NCBI GenBank assembly: GCA_029864225.1
Contig: JAOTTU010000004.1
Location: 1-31,219 of the forward strand
Length of the DNA stretch: 31,219 bases
Direction: 5' to 3'
DNA from: Gammaproteobacteria bacterium
Lineage (GTDB): Bacteria > Pseudomonadota > Gammaproteobacteria > UBA9214
The notes under the pieces are model-generated. The model had not been told where the DNA came from, searched no databases, and saw only the letters and a list, made by a program, of their open reading frames with translations. Every line of letters starts with the position of its first letter. Position 1 is the stretch's first letter. Position numbers and translations under genes: made by a program. Positions 8,296 to 15,211 of the stretch are shown here, piece after piece.

Positions 8296-9516
8296 CTAAT
8301 ACAGCACAATCTCGTGACTCAACGTTTTCGCGCTCCGGAACCAGCGCCGGCGCTGTACATCGAGCGTGATGCCATCGCCTGGCTTCAGGTTCCACATGAT
8401 AAGTCGCAGGTCAGCCAGTTCGTTAACGGGCAGGTTATTGATGGAGACGATGTGGTCACCCGGCCTGAGACCGGCCTGCTGGCAGGGGCTGTCCGCCAGG
8501 CAGTGTTCAATCAGGAGCCGGCCTTCCTGCTCCTCAAGCAGGGCACCGAACTTGCCGGCCGGCGGCAACGACTGCGGTTGCGGCAGTAACAGGTAGTCCG
8601 CCAGCCCCGCTTCCAGCTGGCCGTGCCAGTTGTTCAGGATGATGGCCATATCGCCCCCCAGGCGCCGCTGCAGCCGTTGGGGGATACCGCTGCCATAGGC
8701 CAGGTGTCCGGCCCCGGCCAGCAGAACCATGGTGTAGTCGGGATGCGCCTCGAGGTAGTCGGCAGCACGCTCCGCCATACCCTCGTCCCAGAGCAGCTGT
8801 ACCTCGAGAAAACCGTCAAAACCGCGTCCATCAATATCGGGGTGCTGTTCATAAATATCCCGGAGACGCTCTGCGTAGGCCGTGTCGGAATGATCGATGG
8901 CCGCGGGGACTTGGCCGCGCTCTGATTCCGTCAGGCCCTCGATGCCGACGCGGCCGACCTTTTCAGTCAGTTCAACCGGAAGATTCAGCGCCACCACCGA
9001 CAGCTTGTGCTCGCGTGCGTAGGCCAGGATCGCGGCGTAATGCCGGAAGTCAAATCGCCAGCGACGGTAATACTCGGTCCCGCGCAGCAATTCCTGCTCA
9101 TCCAGTTCGCCCTGAATATAACCATCGAGGATGTCCTGAAACGGTTGCTGGAAGGCCTCCATGCCGATGACCAGGCGCGGATTGAGGGCATGCAGGCGAC
9201 GGATGATCTCCAGCTGTGTCAGGTGGTGCTCATAGCGGTCGTGTGTCTCACCGACCAGGACCACCTGCTTGCCGGCCAGTTCGGGAATAATGTCTTTCAG
9301 TTGCGCCGCGGCGCGCAGGTCCAGCACCGGAGTAACGGTCGCCGTCTCGGCAGCGCCGTGAGCGTGCACTGAAGGCCTGTGCGGGTGATGTTCGAAAACC
9401 TGTTCCGCCATTTGTCCCGGCTGCACCCTGGTCGCGCAAGCCGCGAGCACAAACGGTGTCAGCAACAGCGCAAACCGGCGCCACAGGCGACGGTAAAGTG
9501 AATGACTAGACCTCAT
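8296..9516 (-). CDS. ChaN-family lipoprotein with C-terminal PDZ domain
   Basis: ChaN-type proteins are exported lipoproteins linked to haem or iron acquisition; the Campylobacter ChaN binds haem. From MRSSHS (9516) the protein has 406 residues. It opens with a basic stretch (YRRLWRRF), a hydrophobic core and lipobox LAAC with the lipid-bearing Cys at about residue 27. A further in-frame ATG at 9576 would give an over-long N-region. The ChaN domain follows (VLVGETHDRYEHH, VIGMEAFQQPFQ, LLAGAGHLAYGSGIP). The last ~85 residues form a PDZ domain (QQAGLRPGDHIVSINNLPV). A His-rich patch after the lipobox (HHPHRPSVHAHG) could bind metal. It precedes the M1-M28-PDZ peptidase by 22 bases, and both end in PDZ domains. 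Haem binding is inferred from the family only. Confidence 0.87.
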   Translation of the reverse strand: MRSSHSLYRRLWRRFALLLTPFVLAACATRVQPGQMAEQVFEHHPHRPSVHAHGAAETATVTPVLDLRAAAQLKDIIPELAGKQVVLVGETHDRYEHHLTQLEIIRRLHALNPRLVIGMEAFQQPFQDILDGYIQGELDEQELLRGTEYYRRWRFDFRHYAAILAYAREHKLSVVALNLPVELTEKVGRVGIEGLTESERGQVPAAIDHSDTAYAERLRDIYEQHPDIDGRGFDGFLEVQLLWDEGMAERAADYLEAHPDYTMVLLAGAGHLAYGSGIPQRLQRRLGGDMAIILNNWHGQLEAGLADYLLLPQPQSLPPAGKFGALLEEQEGRLLIEHCLADSPCQQAGLRPGDHIVSINNLPVNELADLRLIMWNLKPGDGITLDVQRRRWFRSAKTLSHEIVLY

Positions 9517-9606
9517 CGACACGGTCAGATCGGTCAGGGCGTGTCTTCCCTGTCTGTGGAACATCGGCATATTCATTAGTCTTCATCTGCATTGCTTGGT
9601 TCCGGC

Positions 9607-9966
9607 TCAGCGCCGACCCTGCTCGGCCTGTTCCGCACAGGCAATGCATTGCGCAGCCACGGGGTCGAAGTCAAGCCGCTTGCGGGCGATCGGTTCGTTG
9701 CAGCTGACACAGTGCCCGTAGTCGCCCTGCTCGATGCGCTGCAGTGCGGCCGCTATCCTGCGCAGCTCGATTTCCCGGCGGCGGCCGCGTTCCTGCGACA
9801 TCGCCTGCCCCTGCAGGGCATCCATCCTCGACAGGCGCCCGACGCTGGTCTGATCCAGTTCAACGATCCTGGCCGCCTCATCGCCAGTCTGCTTGAGATG
9901 GGTCAATTCCTGTCGCAGCGCCTCCAGGCGTCGTTTGTAGACGCCAAGTTCCCTATCATCGAACAC
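9607..9966 (-). CDS. DksA/TraR-family zinc-finger protein
   Basis: A 119-residue member of the DksA/TraR family, whose members bind in the RNA polymerase secondary channel and tune transcription. An N-terminal coiled coil (about 5-80, rich in Arg, Glu and Leu, with the turn around ELDQTSVGRLSRMD) is followed by the four-cysteine zinc finger: C86-x2-C89, then C107-x2-C110. It is shorter than DksA (~150) and lacks the DksA-type acidic DxxDxA tip, so it is a paralogue rather than dksA. I chose GTG at 9966, which has GGGAGA nine bases upstream; the longer reading from TTG (10035) has no ribosome site and adds a poorly conserved tail. It heads the minus-strand series and lies divergent from the DUF2089 regulator across an AT-rich island. 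Confidence 0.85.
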   Translation of the reverse strand: MFDDRELGVYKRRLEALRQELTHLKQTGDEAARIVELDQTSVGRLSRMDALQGQAMSQERGRRREIELRRIAAALQRIEQGDYGHCVSCNEPIARKRLDFDPVAAQCIACAEQAEQGRR

Positions 9967-10081
9967 CAGCAATATTCTCCCGTCAGCGGGTATTGAACGT
10001 CGTTCTATGGAAACAGGTAACTTTAGTAGGGTCAATTACAACACACGTTGCGTGATACCTGGACGCCACAGCAACCGCCCA

Positions 10082-10162
10082 TTCTTTACTTTATATTATA
10101 TATTGACCTTGATTTTTTATTTTATTTAATTAATATCGATATTATAATGAATATTATTAAAT
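10082..10162. promoter_or_regulatory. AT-rich divergent promoter island
   Basis: About 80 bases that are almost entirely A and T, in a GC-rich window, between divergent regulators. The plus strand has a perfect -10 TATAAT at 10143-10148, 26 bases before the DUF2089 start, with no good -35; a second option is TTGACC (10103-10108) with TTTAAT (10125-10130) at 16-base spacing. The minus strand has TATAAT at 10095-10100, pointing towards the DksA-like gene. The exact transcription starts are inference. Confidence 0.6.
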
Positions 10163-10173
10163 GACACCCTGGC

Positions 10174-10533
10174 ATGGCATACACCCATAATCACTGTTCA
10201 TACTGTGGTGGCAGCATGCGGATCTCGGCGCTCAGCTGCGGGGATTGCGGGCTTACCTATGGCGGGGATTTTTACACACCACGCCTCTACCGACTCGGTG
10301 CCGATGACCAGCAGTTCGTCGAACTGTTCGTACTGGCAAGTGGCAGTCTCAAACAAATGGCGCAGTTGCTCGGCGTGTCATATCCCACCGTCAGAAACCG
10401 TCTCAACAAGCTGATCGGGGTACTGAAGGAGGAAAAACAAAAGGATGAAATACGCAAGCAGAAGATACTCGAGGATATCGAAGCTGGCCGCATCTCCGCA
10501 AAACAGGGGATGCGCATGATCGATGCAATATAA
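10174..10533 (+). CDS. DUF2089 zinc-ribbon/HTH regulator
   Basis: A 119-residue predicted DNA-binding protein of the DUF2089 family. It opens with a zinc ribbon: C8-x2-C11 and C22-x2-C25. A helix-turn-helix follows at about 57-85 (LKQMAQLLGVSYPTVRNRLNKLIG). The tail (about 98-118, ILEDIEAGRISAKQGMRMI) is a short helical hairpin that resembles SHOCT/YvlB-N-like motifs and closely echoes the N-terminus of the next gene product. The ATG at 10174 has little ribosome site and lies only about 20 bases from the predicted transcription start. It probably autoregulates and controls the following genes: spacing to the next start is 9 bases and all four genes run the same way. The family has no characterised biochemical role that I can name. 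Confidence 0.88.
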   Translation: MAYTHNHCSYCGGSMRISALSCGDCGLTYGGDFYTPRLYRLGADDQQFVELFVLASGSLKQMAQLLGVSYPTVRNRLNKLIGVLKEEKQKDEIRKQKILEDIEAGRISAKQGMRMIDAI

Positions 10534-10542
10534 GAGGTAATT

Positions 10543-11517
10543 ATGGAGACACAACTCTCGGACGAAGACCGAATTATCCGCATGCTCGATGAGGGCAAGC
10601 TCACGCAGGAAGAAGCGGACCGTCTGCTGAATTCGATCCACGCACACCAGGCCCGTGATGCGGCCCTGGCCAAACAACTCGAACGCCGGCCTGGTCCGCA
10701 ACGAGGACGCCTGGTATCACTGCTTCTGTTGTGCGGTGTATTCCTTGTGATCGGCCTGGTTAGCAGCGTGCTGCACTATCACCAGCCAGACCTGTCCAGC
10801 GTAACCGAAAGTGCCGGAGTCACTCCCCTGTCAACCGATCAACCCGAAGGCCGGCTGATAGACCTTGCAGGATTGACCAAAGAAAGGAGAACCACCATGG
10901 GTAATGCCAAATCATTCTCGGCCTCGGTATTTGTCGTCGTCATCGCCGCCGTTGTCGGTGTGGCGATCCTGCTGATCTTCAACGGCTTGATCGATGCACG
11001 CGAAAAGGTCAACGCCGGCTGGGCGCAGGTGGAAAACCAGTACCAGCGACGTCTGGACCTGGTTCCAGTGTTGATCGACGGTGTAAAAACCTACATGGAG
11101 CATGAGCATGACACACTCACGTCCCTGACCGAAGCACGCGCCAACGCACTGGGTGCAAACGACGCACTCGCCGGCAGGCCACCGGAAACAGAGCAGCAGA
11201 TGCGTGCCGTCGAGGCCTCCCAGGGCAAGGTGCAATCGGCCCTGGCGCGCTTGTTTGCCGTAGTGGAAAACTATCCGGATCTCAAGGCGAGCCAGAACTT
11301 CCTGACCCTGCAGGACCAAATCGAGGGCACCGAGAACCGGATTGCCGTCGAACGGCGCAACTACAACGAATGGTCACGCCGCTATAACACGAAGACAATG
11401 AAATTCCCCTCCAACGTGATTGCCAATGCAGTCGGATTCGAGAGCAAACCCTACTTCCAGGCAGAGACTGCGGCACTCGAGGGACTCAAGGATCCGTTCG
11501 GACGCAGCCAGCAGTAA
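10543..11517 (+). CDS. lemA: SHOCT-like membrane segment fused in frame to LemA
   Basis: One open frame of 324 codons holding two parts. Codons 1-117 encode a SHOCT/YvlB-N-like hairpin (IIRMLDEGKLTQEEADRLL, about 11-29), a basic segment and one membrane helix (about 57-78). Codons 118-324 are a complete LemA protein: a membrane helix at about 126-147, then NAGWAQVENQYQRRLDLVPV and the four-helix LemA domain ending QAETAALEGLKDPFG. No stop separates them, yet the LemA part has its own ATG at 10897 with a strong AAAGGAG site seven bases before it, so the cell may make both a 324-residue fusion and a normal 206-residue LemA. The upstream start at 10543 also has AGAGG at proper spacing. LemA is a membrane protein of unclear function that often neighbours TPM-domain proteins, as it does here. 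Confidence 0.85.
   Translation: METQLSDEDRIIRMLDEGKLTQEEADRLLNSIHAHQARDAALAKQLERRPGPQRGRLVSLLLLCGVFLVIGLVSSVLHYHQPDLSSVTESAGVTPLSTDQPEGRLIDLAGLTKERRTTMGNAKSFSASVFVVVIAAVVGVAILLIFNGLIDAREKVNAGWAQVENQYQRRLDLVPVLIDGVKTYMEHEHDTLTSLTEARANALGANDALAGRPPETEQQMRAVEASQGKVQSALARLFAVVENYPDLKASQNFLTLQDQIEGTENRIAVERRNYNEWSRRYNTKTMKFPSNVIANAVGFESKPYFQAETAALEGLKDPFGRSQQ
10883..10899 (+). promoter_or_regulatory. Internal ribosome site and ATG for separate LemA
   Basis: AAAGGAG, a seven-base gap, then ATGGGT lies inside the open frame of the SHOCT-LemA gene. It is the strongest ribosome site of this operon and falls exactly at the family-typical LemA start, so it decides in favour of an independent LemA product from 10897 to 11517. 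Confidence 0.7.
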
Positions 11518-11520
11518 GCA

Positions 11521-13197
11521 ATGCAGCGGTTACGCTGGTTTGTATCCGTCGCCGTGATTGCAGGCGGCTTCGCGTTGCTGGTTGGCCACCATACACAAAA
11601 AGCCCGGGAACCGGCCGAATTACCTGACTTCAGCCTGGCACAACGACCACAGGGTGACCGTTATCTGTTCGACTATGCCCACCTGCTCGAGCACTACACT
11701 GAGGGAAGCGAAAAATACCTGCACAGAATTGCACAACGCTTTCACATGGAAGCCGTCATCGTCAGCCTGCCTGATCTGGGTCAGGCAGGCAATATCGAGG
11801 AACTCGCCGTTGATATTGTGAACCATTGGGAAATCGGCCGGGACCATGAAGGCCGCGGCCTGCTCCTGTTGCTGGTGAATGAAGAGAAACAGGTAAAACT
11901 CGAAGTTGCCTATGAACTGGAAGACGTATTTACCGATGCCTTCACTGGATATATTGAAGACCTGCAGCTGAAACCCTATTTCCTGCGCGATGACCTCGGC
12001 ACCGGCCTGATAGCCGTCATGGAGGAACTGGAACAACGCGCCCGGCTCAAGCATCAGAGCAATTACACGCCGGGCGTGATTGCACAACTTGACGCGGCGC
12101 TGCTGGCGGGAGGCGCCGGTGCAAAACGGCGGCTTGCCCGTTACCGGGAAACAGAATCCTTGCCCGACACGCCATCGTCGGAACTAACCGACGGCGCAGC
12201 AACCCCCCAGGAAGCCTGGCGCACCATGCTCACGAAATGGGACGGTAAAGGCAAGCAGCTGAAGGCAGATATCTACACTGAAATGACCAAGCTGGCCATG
12301 GGTGACCAGAACAATCCGGAAAAGCGCACCCTGTCCGCACTCGCGCACTGGAAATCGGCAGATTTCCAGGTGTTGCAGGATGGCGATCATGCAGTCATTT
12401 ATTTCGGTAACGTCAAGGGATGGAACAACGCGCCGTTCCTGTTCTGCAACACCTCGGGGGGCTGGAAATTCGATATTGTTCACCAGCGCCGACTCGTCGT
12501 CATGGACCAAAACCCCGACTGGAAGGTGGAGCAGGGAAATTATCCCTATGTAAACCTGCTTGACCAGGTACCCCAGTCCACGGGCAAGGACCTGCCTGTT
12601 GATCAGGAGGATCTCTATAGCTGTGCGCGGGATAAAGACATAGCCGATGAAATCCGCGCACTGGAACAGCGGAATGCAAGTGATCCCGACAATTTCGGCG
12701 TGGTCATGGCGCTGGCCCGGCTCAATGTGATTACCGGACGACGGCCAAACCATGTAAACCCGCTGATAAAGCAGGCAAAAAGACTTGATCCCGCCAGCGC
12801 AGAACCCTATAAATATTCCGCCATCTACAACGTCAACACGTTTTTTCAGTATCAGACGGCGCTCAAGGAGATAGAGGCCTATATTGACAGACGCCCGGAT
12901 GACGTGTTCGGTTACAATTTTCTTGGATTCCTCCACTATCGTCTCGGGGAATACAAGAAGTCCGTCGATGCCCTGGAGAAGGCAGTCAACATCAGCGGGG
13001 ACAACGCCTACGCCTATGCCTTGATGGCCCGCGATTATGCCTTGCTGTACTCCAGCACCAGCGCTATCGATCCACGCCGCGCCCGTTATAAAAAGGCAGC
13101 ACTGGATATGCTCTCTAAGGCCGAAGCTGTATCGGCGCCGGAGACACTGCGAATTAAATGGTTGAAATCCTGGCTGCACAGGCGTGAAATCATCTAA
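11521..13197 (+). CDS. TPM-domain membrane protein with C-terminal TPR repeats
   Basis: A 558-residue protein starting three bases after the lemA stop with no ribosome site of its own, so probably translated by coupling. Residues 4-21 are a membrane anchor or signal. The TPM domain (about 47-185) is visible in YLFDYAHLLEHY, AVIVSLPDLGQAGNIEELAVDIVNHWEIGR, GLLLLLVNEEKQVKLEVAYELEDVFTDAF and LGTGLIAVMEELE. Such domains are known in YgcG-type proteins, often encoded next to LemA, and in a plant protein involved in photosystem II repair; a phosphatase activity was reported for the latter. A middle region (about 200-370) is unrecognised. The last ~170 residues hold TPR-like helical repeats (VFGYNFLGFLHYRLGEYKKSVDALEKAV). 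A domain facing the periplasm, with the TPR part recruiting partners, is inference. Confidence 0.8.
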   Translation: MQRLRWFVSVAVIAGGFALLVGHHTQKAREPAELPDFSLAQRPQGDRYLFDYAHLLEHYTEGSEKYLHRIAQRFHMEAVIVSLPDLGQAGNIEELAVDIVNHWEIGRDHEGRGLLLLLVNEEKQVKLEVAYELEDVFTDAFTGYIEDLQLKPYFLRDDLGTGLIAVMEELEQRARLKHQSNYTPGVIAQLDAALLAGGAGAKRRLARYRETESLPDTPSSELTDGAATPQEAWRTMLTKWDGKGKQLKADIYTEMTKLAMGDQNNPEKRTLSALAHWKSADFQVLQDGDHAVIYFGNVKGWNNAPFLFCNTSGGWKFDIVHQRRLVVMDQNPDWKVEQGNYPYVNLLDQVPQSTGKDLPVDQEDLYSCARDKDIADEIRALEQRNASDPDNFGVVMALARLNVITGRRPNHVNPLIKQAKRLDPASAEPYKYSAIYNVNTFFQYQTALKEIEAYIDRRPDDVFGYNFLGFLHYRLGEYKKSVDALEKAVNISGDNAYAYALMARDYALLYSSTSAIDPRRARYKKAALDMLSKAEAVSAPETLRIKWLKSWLHRREII

Positions 13198-13200
13198 CAC

Positions 13201-14193
13201 ATGACCATTCCAGCAAACACGCCACTCAAGCAACCATCAGCCAGGTTATCCCGCCGGGAGTTTTTGCTGTTTGCGGGTGGATCACTGCTGCTTGCCGCCT
13301 GCGGTGACGGGCTGCGCGGACGCCGTCCGCGCGTCGGCCTGGCCCTCGGCGGCGGCGGCGCCAAGGGACTCGCGCACATACTGATGCTCGAGGCGCTGGA
13401 TGAACTCGGTATCCGTCCGCACCGGGTCGCCGGTACCAGCATCGGCGCCGTTGTTGGTGCGCTGTATGCAGGCGGCCTCAGCGCCACCCAGATCCGGGCA
13501 TTAATCGAACAGTTCCTGGTAAACCGGGTCGAGGCCGACCGCAAACTTTTCGCCCTGCCGGCCTCACTGCGCTGGCTGGACTTCATCGATCCGGCATTCG
13601 GCTCCGGCGGACTCCTCGACAGCAGTGATTTTATCGCCTTTCTCGGCGAGACCATCCACGCAAGCCGTTTCAGCGATCTCGAGATACCCCTCAAGGTGGT
13701 CGCTGCAGAGCTGTGGTCCGGAGCACCGGTGGTACTCGACTCCGGCCCGTTGCTGTCCGCGGTGCAGGCCAGCATGGCGGTACCCGGCGTCTTTCCCCCG
13801 GTCGAACGTGACGGGCTCAAACTGGTCGACGGGGGTGTCGCCAACCCCCTGCCCTTCGACCTGCTCAGTGACGAGTGTGACCTGGTGATCGCGATTGACG
13901 TCAGCGGCGATTACCAGCCCGAGGACGGCGAAGAGCTCTCATCCATGGGCGTGGTGTTTCACAGCTTCCAGATCATGAGCCAGAACATCCTCGCCGAGAA
14001 ACTCCGTTACCGGCATCCGGATATCTATATCAAGCCCGAGCTGAAGAATGTACGCATGCTCGAGTTCTACAAGGCGCGCGAGGTATTCGACGGGGCACTG
14101 CCTGCAAAACAGCAACTGACCAGGGCCCTGAAAAATGTTCGCGGCCTGACGAAGCCACACCCCGGCTGCAGCATACGTACGCAACAAAGGTAA
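13201..14193 (+). CDS. Patatin-like phospholipase, Tat-type lipoprotein
   Basis: A 330-residue serine hydrolase of the patatin/RssA type, likely a lipid acyl hydrolase. The patatin motifs are complete: glycine-rich oxyanion loop GGGGAKG (50-56), nucleophile elbow GTSIG with Ser80, and the dyad aspartate in DGG (Asp210). The N-terminus carries a twin-arginine motif SRREFLL (17-23) and then a lipobox LAAC with Cys34, so the protein is predicted to fold in the cytoplasm, leave by Tat and be lipid-anchored; position +2 is Gly, so outer-membrane sorting is likely. Most family members of this size are cytoplasmic or use other routes. It starts three bases after the TPM-TPR stop (TAACACATG) without a clear ribosome site, so it looks like the last gene of the DUF2089-LemA-TPM operon. 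Confidence 0.87.
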   Translation: MTIPANTPLKQPSARLSRREFLLFAGGSLLLAACGDGLRGRRPRVGLALGGGGAKGLAHILMLEALDELGIRPHRVAGTSIGAVVGALYAGGLSATQIRALIEQFLVNRVEADRKLFALPASLRWLDFIDPAFGSGGLLDSSDFIAFLGETIHASRFSDLEIPLKVVAAELWSGAPVVLDSGPLLSAVQASMAVPGVFPPVERDGLKLVDGGVANPLPFDLLSDECDLVIAIDVSGDYQPEDGEELSSMGVVFHSFQIMSQNILAEKLRYRHPDIYIKPELKNVRMLEFYKAREVFDGALPAKQQLTRALKNVRGLTKPHPGCSIRTQQR

Positions 14194-14262
14194 CTGCATC
14201 CGGACCCTGGGCAGGCTTCTGACCGTACAAAACCAACAAAATAAATAACCAAAAAGCAGACC

Positions 14263-15153
14263 ATGACCACCGAGACCAGCCGCGTCAGGTACGTACTCGA
14301 AAACCCCGTACACTTCACGGGCAGCGTCATCCGCGGGTTTCGTGCCAACCAGGGCTTCCTGCTGGCCGGTGCGGTCGCCTACTACACCCTGCTGTCGATC
14401 GTTCCCATGCTGGCGCTTATCCTCATCGTGCTGTCGCAGCTAACCGACCTGCAACTGCTGCTGGACACCACGCGCGAATATCTCAGCCTGGTGACGCCGG
14501 GACAGGCGGACAACCTGACGACGCAGCTCACTGCCTTCCTGCATGACTGGAAGCTGGTCGGTGTCCTCGGCCTGCTCATGCTGCTGCTGTTCAGTTCGCT
14601 GGCCTTCACCACGCTGGAAAACGCCATGTCGGTTATCTTCCTGCACCGCGTGGCGATCCACCGCCGGCACTTCCTGATCTCGGCCATTATCCCCTACTGC
14701 TATATCCTGTTCCTGGCACTCGGCCTGTTCCTGGTGAGCACGGTAAGCGGCATCCTGGATTCATTGGACGCACGCAGCTTCACCTTCATGGGCCAGGTCT
14801 GGTCATTCAGCGGCCACACCACCGGTGTCATCTACGGCATCGGGCTGGTCGGCGAGGTGCTGCTGCTGTCTTCTCTCTACCTGGTGATGCCGATAGGCCG
14901 CCTGGCTCCGAGCCATGCCCTGATCGGGGGTGTCACGGCGACCGTCCTGTGGGAACTGACACGCCACTTCCTGATCTGGTATTTCTCCACCCTGTCGATC
15001 GTCAACATCGTGTACGGCACGTTTGCCACCGCCATCATCATCCTGCTCAGCCTGGAGGTGGGCGCCATCATTATGCTGCTGGGTGCTCAGGTAATCTCCG
15101 AGTACGAGCGCATCGGCACTAACGAACCGGTTTCCGGCAACCTGCGCACCTGA
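14263..15153 (+). CDS. YihY/BrkB-family inner-membrane protein
   Basis: A 296-residue polytopic membrane protein of the YihY (UPF0761, formerly BrkB) family. Six or so hydrophobic segments are visible, the first around LLAGAVAYYTLLSIVPMLALILIVLS (about 31-56), which contains the family signature AYYTLLSIVPML. A later signature is NIVYGTFATAIIILLSLEVGAIIMLLGAQV (about 246-275), with the usual YxxFA element. Once called ribonuclease BN by mistake, the family is now thought to be a transporter or lipid-related membrane protein, without a firm assignment. It lies 69 bases after the patatin stop; whether it belongs to that operon is uncertain. A perfect palindrome directly after its stop may end the transcript. 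Confidence 0.88.
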   Translation: MTTETSRVRYVLENPVHFTGSVIRGFRANQGFLLAGAVAYYTLLSIVPMLALILIVLSQLTDLQLLLDTTREYLSLVTPGQADNLTTQLTAFLHDWKLVGVLGLLMLLLFSSLAFTTLENAMSVIFLHRVAIHRRHFLISAIIPYCYILFLALGLFLVSTVSGILDSLDARSFTFMGQVWSFSGHTTGVIYGIGLVGEVLLLSSLYLVMPIGRLAPSHALIGGVTATVLWELTRHFLIWYFSTLSIVNIVYGTFATAIIILLSLEVGAIIMLLGAQVISEYERIGTNEPVSGNLRT

Positions 15154-15169
15154 CCCGAACCGGTTCGGG
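15154..15169 (+). terminator. 16-bp palindrome after yihY-like gene
   Basis: CCCGAACCGGTTCGGG begins directly after the TGA stop of the YihY-like gene. As RNA it could fold with six base pairs and a four-base loop. There is no T-run, so it is a weak or factor-dependent terminator candidate, or a binding site. Confidence 0.35.
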
Positions 15170-15211
15170 CGGCGTGGTCTGCCAGCGCGGTGAAGCTGTT
15201 ACCATAGGGGT

